The notes under the pieces are model-generated. The model did not search any database, had not been told where the DNA came from, and was given only the letters and a program-made list of their open reading frames with translations. A stretch of 64,000 nucleotides of DNA from contig JAVTVY010037217.1 in NCBI GenBank assembly GCA_036873755.1, positions 1-64,000 of the forward strand. The letters are read 5' to 3'. This document shows, piece after piece, positions 22,993 through 32,359 of the stretch (position 1 is the stretch's first letter; every line of letters begins with the position of its first letter). The DNA is from Hanleya hanleyi (taxonomy: Eukaryota > Mollusca > Polyplacophora > Lepidopleurida > Hanleyidae). The position numbers were made by a program, and so were the translations under genes.

Positions 22993-24294
22993 TTAGGTGG
23001 AGAAGTCACACAGGACGTTGCGCGCCTTGTCCACTTGAATGATGTTGTCAAACTCGGTGTAGCAGATCACATTGACCGTGCTCCGGAGGGCTCGTGCAAA
23101 GTGGATTTCGAACCGTAAAATGCTTGGCGATGGCCAGCTGATGGTCGTTCTCTAAGGTGGGGGTCAGATCGAAACAGAACAACGTGTATCCGTTCGCGTA
23201 GTCCTCCCGACTGATCATATTCCCTTCGTCCTGGTTGATTTGACCGGTGGCTGTAAACAGGCTCTGATAGGCTCGAACGAAATTCGCGCGCCCGAAGTTC
23301 GGTGTTAAGGCCGTGGCTGGGACCTGTTGTCCATCCACATGCAGGGCCACAAAATTGATGCCGAAATGTTTAAAGTCAAACGGGTTCTCCGGGTAGGCTC
23401 CGCTGAAACTGGTATTTTCCACACAGGGCAGGATCAATCGCTTGGGTAGTTCCCCCAGGAACAGGTTTTCTTTGTTGGCGCTCATATTTCTAGCAGACAC
23501 AGAGAACACTTTGGTTTGCACACGTCGGATAGGTACTGGGCTGGGGTTTTTTCCAAGGCTTTGAGGTGTCCCAATTGAACGGCTGGATTCGGTTTCACTT
23601 TTCGGACATACAGGACTGTGTCTTGGGTGACAATCTTATAGCCAGCTGCATGCCCGTCTACGCTAGTAGCCATCAAGGTGAAGGTCGGAGGCGCCCGTAT
23701 CAGTCGAATTTTGATGGGGATCTTGTTCAAGAGGTACCGGTCTTGCATGAAGATGTCTGCGTGCAGTCGACCCATGAGATCCACCGAGACGCCGTTCGCG
23801 GTCAAAGCCTTCCGTTTGTTATATCCCACATTGTCGTTCTCTACGCCCATGTGCTCGGCTGTGTCCTGGTAGAATAAAGCGGCTGTCAGTTGAGATTTTT
23901 TAGCCTCTCGTCCATGCGACAACAGCGTCTCGATGTAGGCTCGATAGGGGTACGTGTTGGTCGAGTCACTGATGAGTTTGTCGCTGAGAAATATATCCAC
24001 CTGTTGAAACATCGAGTGCAGCCAGAGATTCGTCGGGCCCACCGTTGCTTGGTCGACGATTCTGGAGCCATCTCCATTGACGATCTTGGCTTTCACATAC
24101 AAGTATGTATGGGCTAAATCCACATAGGCCGTATCCGCATTACTGATGGTGAACTCGATGGGCCCAGTTTCGTTGATGCTGGAGAGCGGGAGATGCTCCA
24201 CCCATAATCCTTGTTCGGTCTGTGTGGGCGGGACGGTCCACAAATCAAATTCACTGTTGGTGGAGGGGCAGGACTCTGCGTGGATCAAGGACAT
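22993..24294 (-). pseudogene. Major capsid protein (F54H12.2-type), copy A, frameshifted
   Basis: It begins with ATG at 24,292-24,294, four bases after the basic-protein stop. Its N-terminal part (PPTQT...WVEH..L, then DLAHTYLYVKAK and FQQVDIFLSDKLI) is the conserved start of the Polinton double jelly-roll capsid proteins often annotated as F54H12.2-like. The frame breaks near 23,520 and again near 23,118; the final stop (TAA, 22,993-22,995) is found by comparison with copy C. The ancestral length would be about 430 residues. The protein would form the hexagonal capsomers of a virion. Two lesions mean no full product here. Confidence 0.85.
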
Positions 24295-24297
24295 GTT

Positions 24298-24702
24298 TTA
24301 AGAAAAGATATCCTGGGTCTTCGATGTGCGTCGTCGCTGGGTCGGCCGTCGACTGGTGCGTGGTCTCGGTAGTGCAGGTCTTTTATTCCCTACGGTGCGT
24401 TGTGCTTTGGCGACCAAGACGCCTCCTGCTTCTTTGGCCCGCCGTTTCAAGGCTTCTTTGGGTGCCGTACCCCCCAAGACATCACCGGCGACTTGCAGTC
24501 CACTGCGTATCGCTTGTTTGCCGATTGCTTTCACCCCACGCGTCACCAAGGGCAGGAACGTTTTGACGATGCTCCCGAGTATGTTCCCCAGTCCATGTCC
24601 TCGTTGCATGCGTGCACCACTAAAGACCGGAAGGCCACCGCCGGTCTGTTGGGCATAATAGTCCATATAGCTGCGTGCATCGCACTCGTAAGGCACCTTC
24701 AT
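24298..24702 (-). CDS. Basic glycine-rich protein (adenovirus pX/pVII-like core candidate), copy A
   Basis: 134 residues. After a short N-terminal segment with YAQQTGGGLPVF comes a glycine-rich patch (GHGLGNILGS), a hydrophobic/amphipathic middle (VTRGVKAIGKQAIRSG) and a very basic arginine/proline tail. This layout matches a small virion protein encoded beside the capsid gene in Polintons and adintoviruses and compared with adenovirus DNA-binding or minor core proteins. The precise role is an inference. Its ATG overlaps the minor-capsid stop by one base (TAATG), typical of stop-restart coupling, and its stop lies only four bases before the capsid start. The copy at 52,729-53,133 is also open, which supports a real gene under past selection. 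Confidence 0.7.
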   Translation of the reverse strand: MKVPYECDARSYMDYYAQQTGGGLPVFSGARMQRGHGLGNILGSIVKTFLPLVTRGVKAIGKQAIRSGLQVAGDVLGGTAPKEALKRRAKEAGGVLVAKAQRTVGNKRPALPRPRTSRRPTQRRRTSKTQDIFS

Positions 24703-25490
24703 TATACAAAGTGGAGAGCACGTGCTTGTCGAAAATGAAGTGTCAGCACCACTTTCCCGCGTTCGAATGCCACCGGTCGTCCCGTGTCATCTCTTATATC
24801 CACTGTGATAGTGTTGATGTCGGTTTGTCGTACGGTTAGGTAGAGCATGTGGGTGAAACTGTGGGTGACTTGATCTCCATACGTCTTTTTAATGGGGACC
24901 ACCCGTAACAGTGGTGTGTTGATATCGCCCACGATGTGGTTGTCGACCACGTCCGAGTAGGCGTAGAGTCCGTACATATCCGACTTCATATCCATCGGGA
25001 TCTGGCCTTGGTGGGCGGTGGGACCAGCGAACGTCTGTAGGCCGAAACCCAGCATTTGCTGTAGGATAGGACTCAGTACGACACTCACGTTGGCGGTGAG
25101 GATGATCTGTGCCTTGTCGTTGTGTGCGTTGTAATCGAAGTCCACGTGATTCTTGAATGGAAAGGTTTTGATGGGTTTTGAAACATTCGTGACCTCCCGT
25201 AGAGCCTTATAATGCAACAGTCTTGACAGCCCACCCATGAACTCCTTGGGAGTATCGTATTGACCTTCGGGGAGGGTGAGTCGGGTGTCTTTTCCTTCGT
25301 AGGTCACCTCGCACCACACTTCATTGGCTCGCACGTTGTACCACAAGTAAGGATATTGCATATCCACGAGGCCACATTCCCATCGTCCAGGTAAATGCAA
25401 CGGTTGCGGTAACTGGGTGACGTACTTGGCCAAGGAGTTGTCAGGAAACACATCCAGCGAACTGTTACTGGGTAGGGTGAGGTAAAACAT
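24702..25490 (-). CDS. Minor capsid (penton-like) protein, copy A
   Basis: 262 residues, open throughout. The start (LPSNSSLDVFPDNSLAKY) followed by LPQPLHLPGRWECGL is the recognisable front of the Polinton minor capsid protein, a single jelly-roll protein predicted to sit at the capsid vertices. The C-terminal half contains SVVLSPILQQMLGF and repeated beta-rich stretches. The start ATG at 25,488-25,490 is the first in the frame and lies 30 bases after the preceding stop. Copy C retains only the last half. No inactivating change is visible here. Confidence 0.8.
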   Translation of the reverse strand: MFYLTLPSNSSLDVFPDNSLAKYVTQLPQPLHLPGRWECGLVDMQYPYLWYNVRANEVWCEVTYEGKDTRLTLPEGQYDTPKEFMGGLSRLLHYKALREVTNVSKPIKTFPFKNHVDFDYNAHNDKAQIILTANVSVVLSPILQQMLGFGLQTFAGPTAHQGQIPMDMKSDMYGLYAYSDVVDNHIVGDINTPLLRVVPIKKTYGDQVTHSFTHMLYLTVRQTDINTITVDIRDDTGRPVAFERGKVVLTLHFRQARALHFV

Positions 25491-25523
25491 GGCGACTGAG
25501 CTGTCCTGCTGCTGCTGTTGGTT

Positions 25524-26336
25524 TTAATAGGTATTCCAGGCCTTGGGCGGTTGTGTCCGGCGTCGTGTTCGTCGCGGTGACTTGCTACGTGTCACGGTTC
25601 TGGAGATGTGGGGTGTCTTGATCAAGGGTGGTTTTTTAAATGCGTGAAAAGAAGGTGCCCGTTGTGGTGGTGTTTTGGGGGGTGACTCCGGTTCCCACTC
25701 GGTTTCCCAAGAAGGTAGTGGACCACGCGGCGATTGCTGGGTCCGCTGCATCCAGGCCCAGCGCTGGGGGTTCCCGACCAATTCCTGTGGTACATGCATG
25801 TCTTTCAAGCCTTGAGCGAAGACCTCCCATCCTCGAGGATCCGTGTGCGACCTGCGTTGACGCATCAGGTCATTCACTAAATCCGTCATGTGGGTCCCGG
25901 GGACCACTTGATTCTGTACCAGTAGTTCGCCTTTATCATTCCAAGTCATGTTAGGATTCTGTTTCATCCGTTGTAATACCAGGTCAGCTTGTTTCTTGAA
26001 CGATGCAGGTACACTCTTCAGGACTTCGTCTTCCACCCACTGTGGGGCTGTGGGTGGTACCCCTGGTAATGGCGGCTGTTGGACCGGTGCTGAGGTCGGC
26101 GGTGTGTTGCGTGGTGGTGGTGGCGCTGGGGTAGAGAGGGTTTTGTATTGGTCCATGAACGTCATGTACCGTTGAAGCGTCTCATTGTACCGTTGTACTT
26201 TCTCACTGTCGCTTAACCCCGGTCTTTGTAAGATCTGTTGCATCTCTTCATCGAGAGTGTGTATGGTCTTCACCGTAGGTGGGACAGGGTAGGGCGAATG
26301 GAGGTTTTGAAGGAACCGTGGTTCGACGAGGACCAT
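25524..26336 (-). CDS. Conserved Polinton ORF, proline-rich with basic C-terminus
   Basis: The frame opens at 26,354, but I prefer the second ATG (MVLVEPRFLQNL, 26,334-26,336), giving about 270 residues. The N-terminal part has a helical segment (LDEEMQQILQRPGLSDSEK) probably forming a coiled coil. Then comes a long proline-rich linker, a central block (about residues 100-180) with regularly spaced charged residues, and an arginine/serine/proline-rich basic tail. ORFs of this shape lie next to the capsid genes in animal Polintons; no biochemical role is established that I know of. A capsid-associated or DNA-contacting structural protein is an inference. It overlaps the upstream ORF by about 90 bases in another frame. 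Confidence 0.65.
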   Translation of the reverse strand: MVLVEPRFLQNLHSPYPVPPTVKTIHTLDEEMQQILQRPGLSDSEKVQRYNETLQRYMTFMDQYKTLSTPAPPPPRNTPPTSAPVQQPPLPGVPPTAPQWVEDEVLKSVPASFKKQADLVLQRMKQNPNMTWNDKGELLVQNQVVPGTHMTDLVNDLMRQRRSHTDPRGWEVFAQGLKDMHVPQELVGNPQRWAWMQRTQQSPRGPLPSWETEWEPESPPKTPPQRAPSFHAFKKPPLIKTPHISRTVTRSKSPRRTRRRTQPPKAWNTY

Positions 26337-26679
26337 TTTTTTCGTGTGGTTCATTGTCGACCGAAGACTGGACCAATACGGAAGCGGCCAACGGTGCTAA
26401 GATGGCCCCGAGAAAGCCGCCTTTCTGTAACACCTTTTTCTTTTGTGTTTGAGAGACTCGCTTCTGGACTAGGGTTCGGAGACCTGTCTTATGCTTGGTC
26501 AACTTGGTCTTCTGAGCCGGAGTCAGTGGTACGTTGCCTTTTAACAGGTTGCACCCGATCTCGCACAGACAGCGTACATGGTCAGGGTCCGCACCGCGTA
26601 CAATGGTTCGGACCAACTCGGGTGAGGCCGTCTTCAATACACGGAGCGTCGGGGCGTGCTTCCGTACTCGCGCAGACAT
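26248..26679 (-). CDS. Conserved small Polinton ORF (cysteine/lysine-rich)
   Basis: About 143 residues from the ATG at 26,677-26,679 (MSARVRKHAP); an ATG nine bases earlier is possible. The middle contains CLCEIGCNLLKGNVPLTPAQK, followed by lysine-rich sequence, then KGGFLGAILAPLAASVL, a hydrophobic segment that could associate with membranes. This combination is a recognisable short ORF in animal Polintons; its function is unknown to me. The end runs about 90 bases into the next gene in a different frame and may be an extension past a lost stop. It is the first gene of the late cassette, just downstream of a TATA-like string. Confidence 0.65.
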   Translation of the reverse strand: MSARVRKHAPTLRVLKTASPELVRTIVRGADPDHVRCLCEIGCNLLKGNVPLTPAQKTKLTKHKTGLRTLVQKRVSQTQKKKVLQKGGFLGAILAPLAASVLVQSSVDNEPHEKNGPRRTTVPSKPPFALPCPTYGEDHTHSR

Positions 26680-26712
26680 CATGTACAACTAATGCTAGAA
26701 CCCACAACTCTG

Positions 26713-26723
26713 CCCTTTTTATC
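26713..26723 (-). promoter_or_regulatory. TATA-like box before the late gene cassette
   Basis: GATAAAAAGGG on the minus strand lies about 30 bases upstream of the first ATG (26,688) and about 40 upstream of the second (26,679). The spacing favours the second ATG as the start of the first structural gene. It sits between the ATPase polyadenylation signal and the cassette, where a promoter would be expected. Confidence 0.4.
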
Positions 26724-26772
26724 TACCTCAGAGAACAGAGACAAAGTCAACCATGCTGTGGTATTAATTCTT

Positions 26773-26840
26773 TTTATTATCCCCATCATCAAACACACAC
26801 ACTCCAGCTGGGGGGCCACTGTGGGTGTGTTTACATTATT
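26773..26840 (-). terminator. ATPase 3' module: TGTAAACA, dyad, AATAAA
   Basis: On the minus strand, downstream of the ATPase stop: TGTAAACACACCCAC, a CCCCCCAGCTGG dyad and GGGGATAATAAAAAG (AATAAA complement at 26,773-26,778). It is a diverged member of the 3' module seen behind the zinc-finger genes. Confidence 0.6.
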
Positions 26841-27369
26841 TTTGCATGTACACGTGGTGGGCCTCTCCGGGAAAGATGCCGGACCGTAGTCGAAGGTGAT
26901 CGGGGGTGCCTTGCTTGAGGTCGAAGAGCATATACCCGTGCTGAGGGGTTGTCGCATCTTTAAAGGCTTCCAACGCAAACGGTGTGCGGCCGGGATACAT
27001 CTGTCTCGCCAGGTGCAGCAGTTGAGTGGTATCTCTCGGGTTTTTGAAGACCACCAGGTAGTGGGCATTTAAGCTGATGTTCCGATGACCTTTGTTTTTA
27101 CTGAACAGATTCTGCACAATGTAGATGATGCTGAGCCGTCGATGGTGGCTGCCTTTGGTAAAGAGTTGGGTGACCCGCGCATCCGTCTCGGCCATGAGAT
27201 CATCCAGAACCACCAAGGTGTCTGGTTCCAAATCGGCCAGGTTGGGTAGGCCTTCCACGAACGTGATGTGGGGCATTGCTGCATACGCTGCCTGCCATTC
27301 TCCGTAACACCACACGACTCGGGCAATGGGTGGGGTGATCATGCTGTCGGCGTGTTGAAGGAGCTTCAA
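26836..27369 (-). pseudogene. FtsK/HerA-type packaging ATPase, N-terminally truncated
   Basis: The frame has 177 codons and no ATG at its start (it opens with TTG at 27,367-27,369; the first ATG is ten codons in). It matches the body of the Polinton packaging ATPase: a hydrophobic strand ending in the acidic Walker B-like LVVLDDLM, then LFTKGSHHRRLS, QNLFSKNKG, NAHYLVVFKNPRD and ARQMYPG. The enzyme normally pumps the genome into capsids. The Walker A nucleotide-binding loop that should precede this segment is absent, because the sequence joins the terminal inverted repeat directly. The junction carries a tandem AAGGAGCTTC pair, a probable repair scar. It is therefore a deletion remnant, although the remaining frame is intact. 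Confidence 0.85.
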
Positions 27370-27372
27370 GGA

Positions 27373-27520
27373 GCTTCATACATGACGTCACAATTGCGCA
27401 GAACACCGCCACAAAACCGCCACAAAATCCCATACCTGCGCACAACACTCCCGCGCACACCACTTTCTCGCGCATGCGCAGTGAGGCGCCACTGAGTCGA
27501 AATAGCCTTTATATACTACT
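27373..27520 (-). repeat. Element A right terminal inverted repeat
   Basis: Reverse complement of 20,450-20,597 with a few mismatches. It includes the NRF1-like GCGCATGCGC, the GTGGCGGTTTTGTGGCGG block and TGACGTCA. It abuts the truncated ATPase with no spacer. Confidence 0.9.
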
Positions 27521-27526
27521 ATTGTG

Positions 27527-28545
27527 TTCTCAATGGCTTTTGGGCGTTTTGGCTTTTTCTTGTATCCAATTTAATAGAGATTTTCAATATACTGATGTCA
27601 CATTATATTAAAAATGCTAAAAATATATATTATATAACAGGCCAAATGATAATGAAATTTTGTCGCCCTATTTTCCCTATTTTCTCTTTGTTTTCTGTGC
27701 TAATGAATTGTTACTTCAAAAACAGAACAGCTAGGTGTTCATTTTCAGGTAAAAGCTATGCCAGTAGTAGGGGCTAGGTTACGGGACTGGACGAGAAAGA
27801 ATGACGGCAGAAGGACAAGATCAAACTCCAGAGGTGACAGGTCGAAAATGAAAAGTTTGATGTTAATTTGAGCGTGGTTTTCAAAATTTGATTGTCGTTG
27901 CAACGATTGGAGAAATCACTACAATTGATGTAAAGAATATGAAATAGAATAATAATTAAAAATCGGTATTTTGACAGAACCGTCACTCGCGTATTGCGCA
28001 AATTTGTCATTTACGCACTTCCGTAATATTTCACTTGTCAGTCTTGATATGTACGGGTTGGCTCCACGCACTTCTGTACATATGTTGTGGTCTGCGTAGT
28101 ATACCGGTATGTTAATTTTATCGAAATGGTTACAAGTATGTTCAAAGACAACGGTCAAATGCGTCAAGAATATGAAAAATGTATTTTTGATAGCACATTC
28201 ACGCAAATTTGTCATGTGCGAACTTCTACGATACTGAAGTTTACCTGCAGCGAAATAAGCAAGGAGAACGATGTGTTCTCGTAATGATAATATCATACGA
28301 TCGAATTAAAAAAATGAAGAAATATCCCACAAAAAGAAAAACGCTGTTACACTGTGTGAGTTCCGATGTTGTAGCAAAACATTCAGAGACGGTTGAGCAA
28401 AGTAGTACAAGGGCGGATTTTCCCCCCACCATGAAACCTTGGACGGATCAGCGAACCCTGGGATTCCACGTAGAATTAATGTCTTGAAATGATATGTAAA
28501 TTAAATGAATGTGGATTATGTAATTAGAGTAACTATATGTGTATT
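27527..28545. other. No supported gene
   Basis: AT-rich interval between element A and the large inverted repeat. Overlapping frames of 60-125 codons occur on both strands with no recognisable domain. I see no tandem repeat. Confidence 0.45.
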
Positions 28546-28790
28546 AAACGGAACACGGACTCTAAGCCGCTATAGATGGCTGGGTGCATGTAAAATTTCT
28601 CCGAAAAAAAAAGCGGAACACGGACTTTACCCTAAAACTCCTATCAATCCTATCCCATAGGGGTAATATTGGTCCCCGGGCTTATTGGGGCCTGCCTATC
28701 CAGTCAATCGGGTGTTTTCACAGAAAATAAATAAATAAATAAATAAAATAAATAAATAAAATGCGGAATACGGACTTTATCTCTACAATA
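28546..28790. repeat. GGAACACGGAC repeat unit with AATA tract (left arm)
   Basis: Units of about 145 bp carry AAGCGGAACACGGACTTTACC, CCTATCAATCCTATCCCA and TCCCCGGGCTTATTGGGGCCTG. They are followed by an (AATA)n tract at about 28,728-28,760. The same unit occurs at 40,330-40,509, 41,740-41,930, 47,585-48,075 and 62,340-62,545. Confidence 0.8.
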
Positions 28791-29349
28791 TACAATATAC
28801 GGGAAAATGCCTGTATGAGAGGGGAGGGGGGGGGGGTGGTCAAATTTTTTAGTGGGCTTTACTATGGGTTGTGGGGTCTCGTTTTTCTCGTCTCGACAAG
28901 AAAATCACAATGGGAAGGGTCCCGGAGCGAATCGGTGAAATTTTTGGAAAAAGCTCACCGAGGCCTGGGTAGGCCCATAGACTGGCTATGGGGGATAGGT
29001 GCAACCTGGAAATTCACACACGTTCATTGTGATATGGGTTGTTTGGTCTCGTTTTTCACGTCTCGTCATTTAGAACATGATGAGAGGGGTCCCGGAACGA
29101 ATCGGTGAATTTTTTGGGAAAAGTCACCGAGGTCTGTATATAGGTTCATACTGGCTATATGGGGGGGAGGGGTGGTCAATTTTTTTGTGGGTGTTACTAT
29201 GGGTTGTGGGGTCTCGTTTTTCTCGTCTCGCCAAGAAAAACACGATGGGAGGGGTCCCGAAGGTAAGTGGTCAAATTTTTGGAAAAAGTCACGGAGGTCT
29301 GGGTAGGCCCATAGGCCTGTACTGCATGGCTATGGGGTATAGGTCCATA

Positions 29350-30425
29350 CCGGGTGGACGTTTTGGGGTCTAGGTGAGTCCCTAATGGTCCTATGGTGTC
29401 GTATGAGGTCTTATTTTGAAGCTCTCGTGGTGGAGCATCCGACTAGACTAATGGTTCGTCCGTGTTCTATAGTCTGCGCATGCGCAGTTTGGCCGTAGTA
29501 TAGAAAGCAGGCATTTTGGGGGTATGTGGGGGTGTATTTGGGGTAGAGATGGATCACTATGGGCTTGTGTGGGGTAGAGTCAGAATGGCGTGTTTTTTAG
29601 TGCAAGTCGTGTCAATCTGCGCATGCGCAGTTGGGTGTAGTAAGTAAAGTGGCCATTTTGGGGGTGCGTGGAGGTGTGTTTGGGGTAGAAAGGGACCATC
29701 CTAGGTCCGATTGTGTCGTGGGAGGTGTTATCTTGTAGCTCTCGGGGTGTACATCCCGATTTGAGGGATGTCCATATCATCTGTGACGTCATCGGTGACG
29801 TCATCAGTACGAGTAGTAGCGAAAGTGGACATTTTGGGGCAGTGAAGGAACGTATTTGGGGTAGAGACGGACCATCCTTGGTCCGAATGCGTCCTGGGAG
29901 GTGTCATTTTGTAGCTCTCGGGGTGTACATCCCGATTTGAGGGATGTTCACGTCTTCTATGACGATATTGGTGGCGTCATCAGTAGAAGTAGTAGCCAAA
30001 GTGGGCATTTTGGGGCAGTGAAAGAAGGTATTTGGGGTAGAGAGGGACCATCCTTGGTCCGAATGCGTCGTGGGGGTGTCATCTTGTAGCCTTCGGGGTG
30101 GAGACCCTGATTTGAGGGATGTCCGCGTCATCTGCGACGTCCTCAATACGAGTAGTAGCGAAAGTGGGCATTTTGGGGGTAGTGAAGGAAGGTATTTGGG
30201 GTAGAGATGGACCATCCTTGGTTCAATGCGTCGTGTGGGGTGTCATGTTGTAGCTCTCGGGGTGTAGACCCCGATTTGAGGGATGTCCACAGCATCTGTG
30301 ACGTCATCGGTGACGTCATCAGTAGGAGTAGTAGCGAAAGTGGACATTTTGTGGGTGTGAAGGAAGGTATTTGGTGTAGAAGATGGTCCATCCGCGGTCC
30401 GAATGCGTCGTGTGAGGTGTCATCT
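29350..30425. repeat. Subterminal-type ~150-190-bp units (left arm)
   Basis: From about 29,600, units with GGCATTTTGGGG, GGGGTAGAGATGGACCATCC, TGTAGCTCTCGGGGTGTA and TTGAGGGATGTCC + GTGACGTCATC repeat five to six times. Each holds one or two TGACGTCATC CRE-like sites. The mirror array lies at about 38,140-39,050. Confidence 0.8.
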
Positions 30426-30435
30426 TGTACTAACG

Positions 30436-30600
30436 CTCGCCAACGCCAAGCTTAATGCTTGAACGCCCTGGTGAAATAGCTCAGAAGCTCTGATTTTCTA
30501 GATATTCCATGGAATTGTCACTAATTCTTCGAAATGCAGTGACGATGGTCAACGCCCGTCGTTACGCCTTAACGCTCTAACATAATGCCTTGACGCCATG
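30436..30600. repeat. AACGCC-motif repeats (left arm)
   Basis: AACGCCAAGC, AACGCCCTGG, AACGCCCGTCG and related phrases, including the GAAATAGCTCAGAAGCTCTG block also present at 8,843-8,870 and inverted at 38,080-38,095. The mirror is at 37,960-38,130. Confidence 0.7.
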
Positions 30601-30619
30601 ATATAAACCGGCGAGAGAA

Positions 30620-30745
30620 CAACAACAACAAGGATGACAGATGAGAGAACAACAACAACAAGAAATTTTCATACAATTTATTCTCCCCAATGTTACATCA
30701 TACCCACGCTGGGGGAGCCGCGTTGGGTATGTTTACAATTCGAGA
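30620..30745 (-). terminator. Shared 3' module behind left-arm zinc-finger gene
   Basis: On the minus strand: TGTAAACA (complement at about 30,730-30,737), a hairpin with TACCCA...TGGGTA ends (30,701-30,729), AATAAA (complement at 30,677-30,682), then two TTG-repeat tracts (30,619-30,660). Confidence 0.75.
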
Positions 30746-30751
30746 TCGTTC

Positions 30752-30945
30752 CAATCAGAGACCGCCATTTGGCGCTGTATCTGTCATTTTCATTCTTGCC
30801 CGTTAGATGTATTCTCGGCTGCTCTTGTCCAATCAGAAGTCGATGATCGAATTGTCGGCTGCTCTTGTCCAATCAGAAGTCGATGGGCGCATTGTCGGCT
30901 GCTCTTGTCCAATCAGAAGTTAATTGTGCTGATCTCATTGTCCAA
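30752..30945 (-). promoter_or_regulatory. Cluster of five CCAAT boxes (left arm)
   Basis: CCAATCAGA or close forms occur at about 30,752, 30,828, 30,866, 30,910 and 30,942, the middle three in a ~40-bp direct repeat (GCTGCTCTTGTCCAATCAGAA). They lie in the 3' part of the zinc-finger transcript and upstream of its hairpin, so a promoter role is unproven. They match the NF-Y consensus. The mirror is at 37,607-37,812. Confidence 0.55.
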
Positions 30946-31027
30946 TCCGAAGCCTACCCGCAGAATAAGTATAATTCATGTTGGAGGATGGAACACAAAC
31001 TGTGGACGTCTTTCGGATTAATGGGGG

Positions 31028-31480
31028 TCAACTGACTGTGGAGTCTGAAGACTCGACCGCAATGCTGGCCTTCATGAATGGGTGCCTTATGGACCGACCG
31101 TTGATGTCGCCGTAAATTATCCTTACGATTAAACTGCAGATCGAACATGTATACTCGCCAACAGCACCTTGAAAAGTAGACTCATGGATGAGATCAAACA
31201 TCACGGGTTCCTCAACTCTCAAGCGTGCATGTCCATGGATTACACGTTGGTGAGATCTCAACTGGCTGTGTAGTCTGAAGCGGTGTCCACAATCCCCACA
31301 CTGATGCCTGTATGTCTCATGGAGACACCGTTCATGGCGGTGTAAACTATCCAGGCGATTAAATGTATCCCCACAGGTCTCGCAGGTGTACTGAGCAGTA
31401 GCGTCGTGGATGGTAGACTCATGGCGTTGTAAGTCGTGCAAGCGTGTAAAGGACTTGGAGCAAGTGGTACACGTGAACAT
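31028..31480 (-). pseudogene. C2H2 zinc-finger protein, left arm (C-terminal frameshift)
   Basis: From ATG at 31,478-31,480: three C2H2 fingers (CTTC...H, CETC...H, CGDC...H; spacing C-x2-C-x12-H-x4-H), a short linker, then the start of a fourth finger (CSIC). A 7-base deletion near 31,133, relative to the right-arm copy, shifts the frame, so finger four and the tail are lost; the product would be 150 residues. Upstream are a TATA box (complement at 31,533-31,540) and a MEF2-like CTATTTTTAG (31,558-31,567). Sequence-specific DNA binding is inferred from the fingers; targets are unknown. I chose this start because the frame upstream is promoter sequence conserved with the two paralogues. Confidence 0.75.
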
Positions 31481-31532
31481 CGTGTCGTAAGTGGTTGAAC
31501 GAATGTCTGGAGAAAGTGTCAGAACGTTTTTG

Positions 31533-31567
31533 CTTTTATAGTGCACTAGCTGGCGATCTATTTTTAG
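31533..31567 (-). promoter_or_regulatory. MEF2-like site + TATA box, left-arm zinc-finger gene
   Basis: On the minus strand CTAAAAATAG lies about 18 bases upstream of TATAAAAG, which is 53 bases before the ATG. The same pair, in the same order and spacing, precedes the genes at 33,382 and 37,067. Confidence 0.7.
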
Positions 31568-31659
31568 CACAACCGATTCAATCTGGTTCAAACATGCTCC
31601 AAGAGCTCCGGTCCAAGAGCTCCTTCCAACGGGAGATACCACCACCACCGATCTGTGCT

Positions 31660-32008
31660 GTATTATACCATATCTGTCCTGTATTATACCATATCTGTCC
31701 TGTATTAGACAATATCTTCCCTGTATTTAATGTACATGTACTCTGGGCATGTCCATGTATTCTGTGCATATCCATGCACCTGTACTATGTGCCTGTACAT
31801 GTACTATTTGCCTGTACATGTAATCTGTTCATGTACATGTACTCTGTCAATATACATGTTCCTTGTCCATGTAAATGTACTCTGTGCATGTCATTCTTTA
31901 TGTACTCTGTTCACGTCCATGTATACATACTCTGTTCAAATCCATGCACATACTCTCTGTCCATGTCGCTATATAGCTGAAATATTGCGGAATGCGACGT
32001 TAAACCGT

Positions 32009-32062
<54 letters not shown>
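31660..32062. repeat. 22-bp repeats, TGTACATG-rich tract and (CT)n (left arm)
   Basis: TGTATTATACCATATCTGTCC repeats three times (about 31,668-31,730). Then come many ACATGTACTCTGT phrases, then (CT)n at about 32,013-32,060. The mirror, with (GA)n, is at 36,526-36,870. Cysteine-rich frames here are repeat artefacts. Confidence 0.8.
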
Positions 32063-32064
<2 letters not shown>

Positions 32065-32103
32065 GAACATACACTCTGTACAATGTCGCATGATGTAGAC
32101 CGG

Positions 32104-32219
32104 TGAGAGAACAACAACAACAACAAGGATGACAGGTCAATCATTTTATTATCTCCTCCAGTGCATCATACGCAAGCTGGGGGAGCCGCGTTGGGTATGT
32201 TTACAATACAAGTAGCCTC
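32104..32219 (-). terminator. Shared 3' module behind middle zinc-finger gene
   Basis: On the minus strand: TGTAAACA, hairpin (32,169-32,197), AATAAA (complement at 32,145-32,150), then TTG repeats (32,110-32,126). CCAAT boxes lie at about 32,225 and 32,297, just upstream. Confidence 0.75.
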
Positions 32220-32359
32220 TTGCCCAATCAGAGGCCGCCATTTGCATCTGTCATATTCGTTCTTTCCCGTTAGATGTATTCTCTGCTGCTCTTGTCCAAT
32301 CAGAAGTCGCCATTTAAGAAAGTTTCATCTTCGGGCATGTTCGCTCTGAATCGTTTGTT

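Larger units (their letters stand above)
20444..27526 (-). mobile_element. Element A: miniaturised Polinton/Maverick with TIRs and TSD
   Basis: The element spans 20,450-27,520 (7,071 bp). Both ends start AGTAGTATATAAAGG and form an inverted repeat of about 148 bp (20,450-20,597 and 27,373-27,520). The flanking hexamer ATTGTG is present on both sides (20,444-20,449 and 27,521-27,526). Six-base target duplications and AG-starting termini are hallmarks of Polintons. All genes read leftward: truncated ATPase, two conserved ORFs, minor capsid, basic core-like protein, major capsid, protease. Integrase and DNA polymerase are missing and the ATPase has lost its front, so this is a deletion derivative that must have moved with helper functions. 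Full-length relatives are usually 15-20 kb. Confidence 0.9.

Noticed and set aside
22518..23051. 20-codon N-terminal extension of the copy A protease
   Set aside because: The extension overlaps the end of the major capsid gene; the inner ATG is immediately after the capsid stop in all three copies.
24298..24702. Calling the basic protein a confirmed adenovirus core homologue
   Set aside because: Composition and gene position fit, but homology cannot be shown by eye; left as a candidate.
25640..25954. Plus-strand open frames across the 24-27 kb genes
   Set aside because: Antisense shadows of the well-supported minus-strand capsid-region genes.
31495..31980. Cysteine-rich 161-codon frame (and similar frames in the right arm)
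   Set aside because: Produced by the TACATG-rich minisatellite; lies antisense to the zinc-finger promoter.
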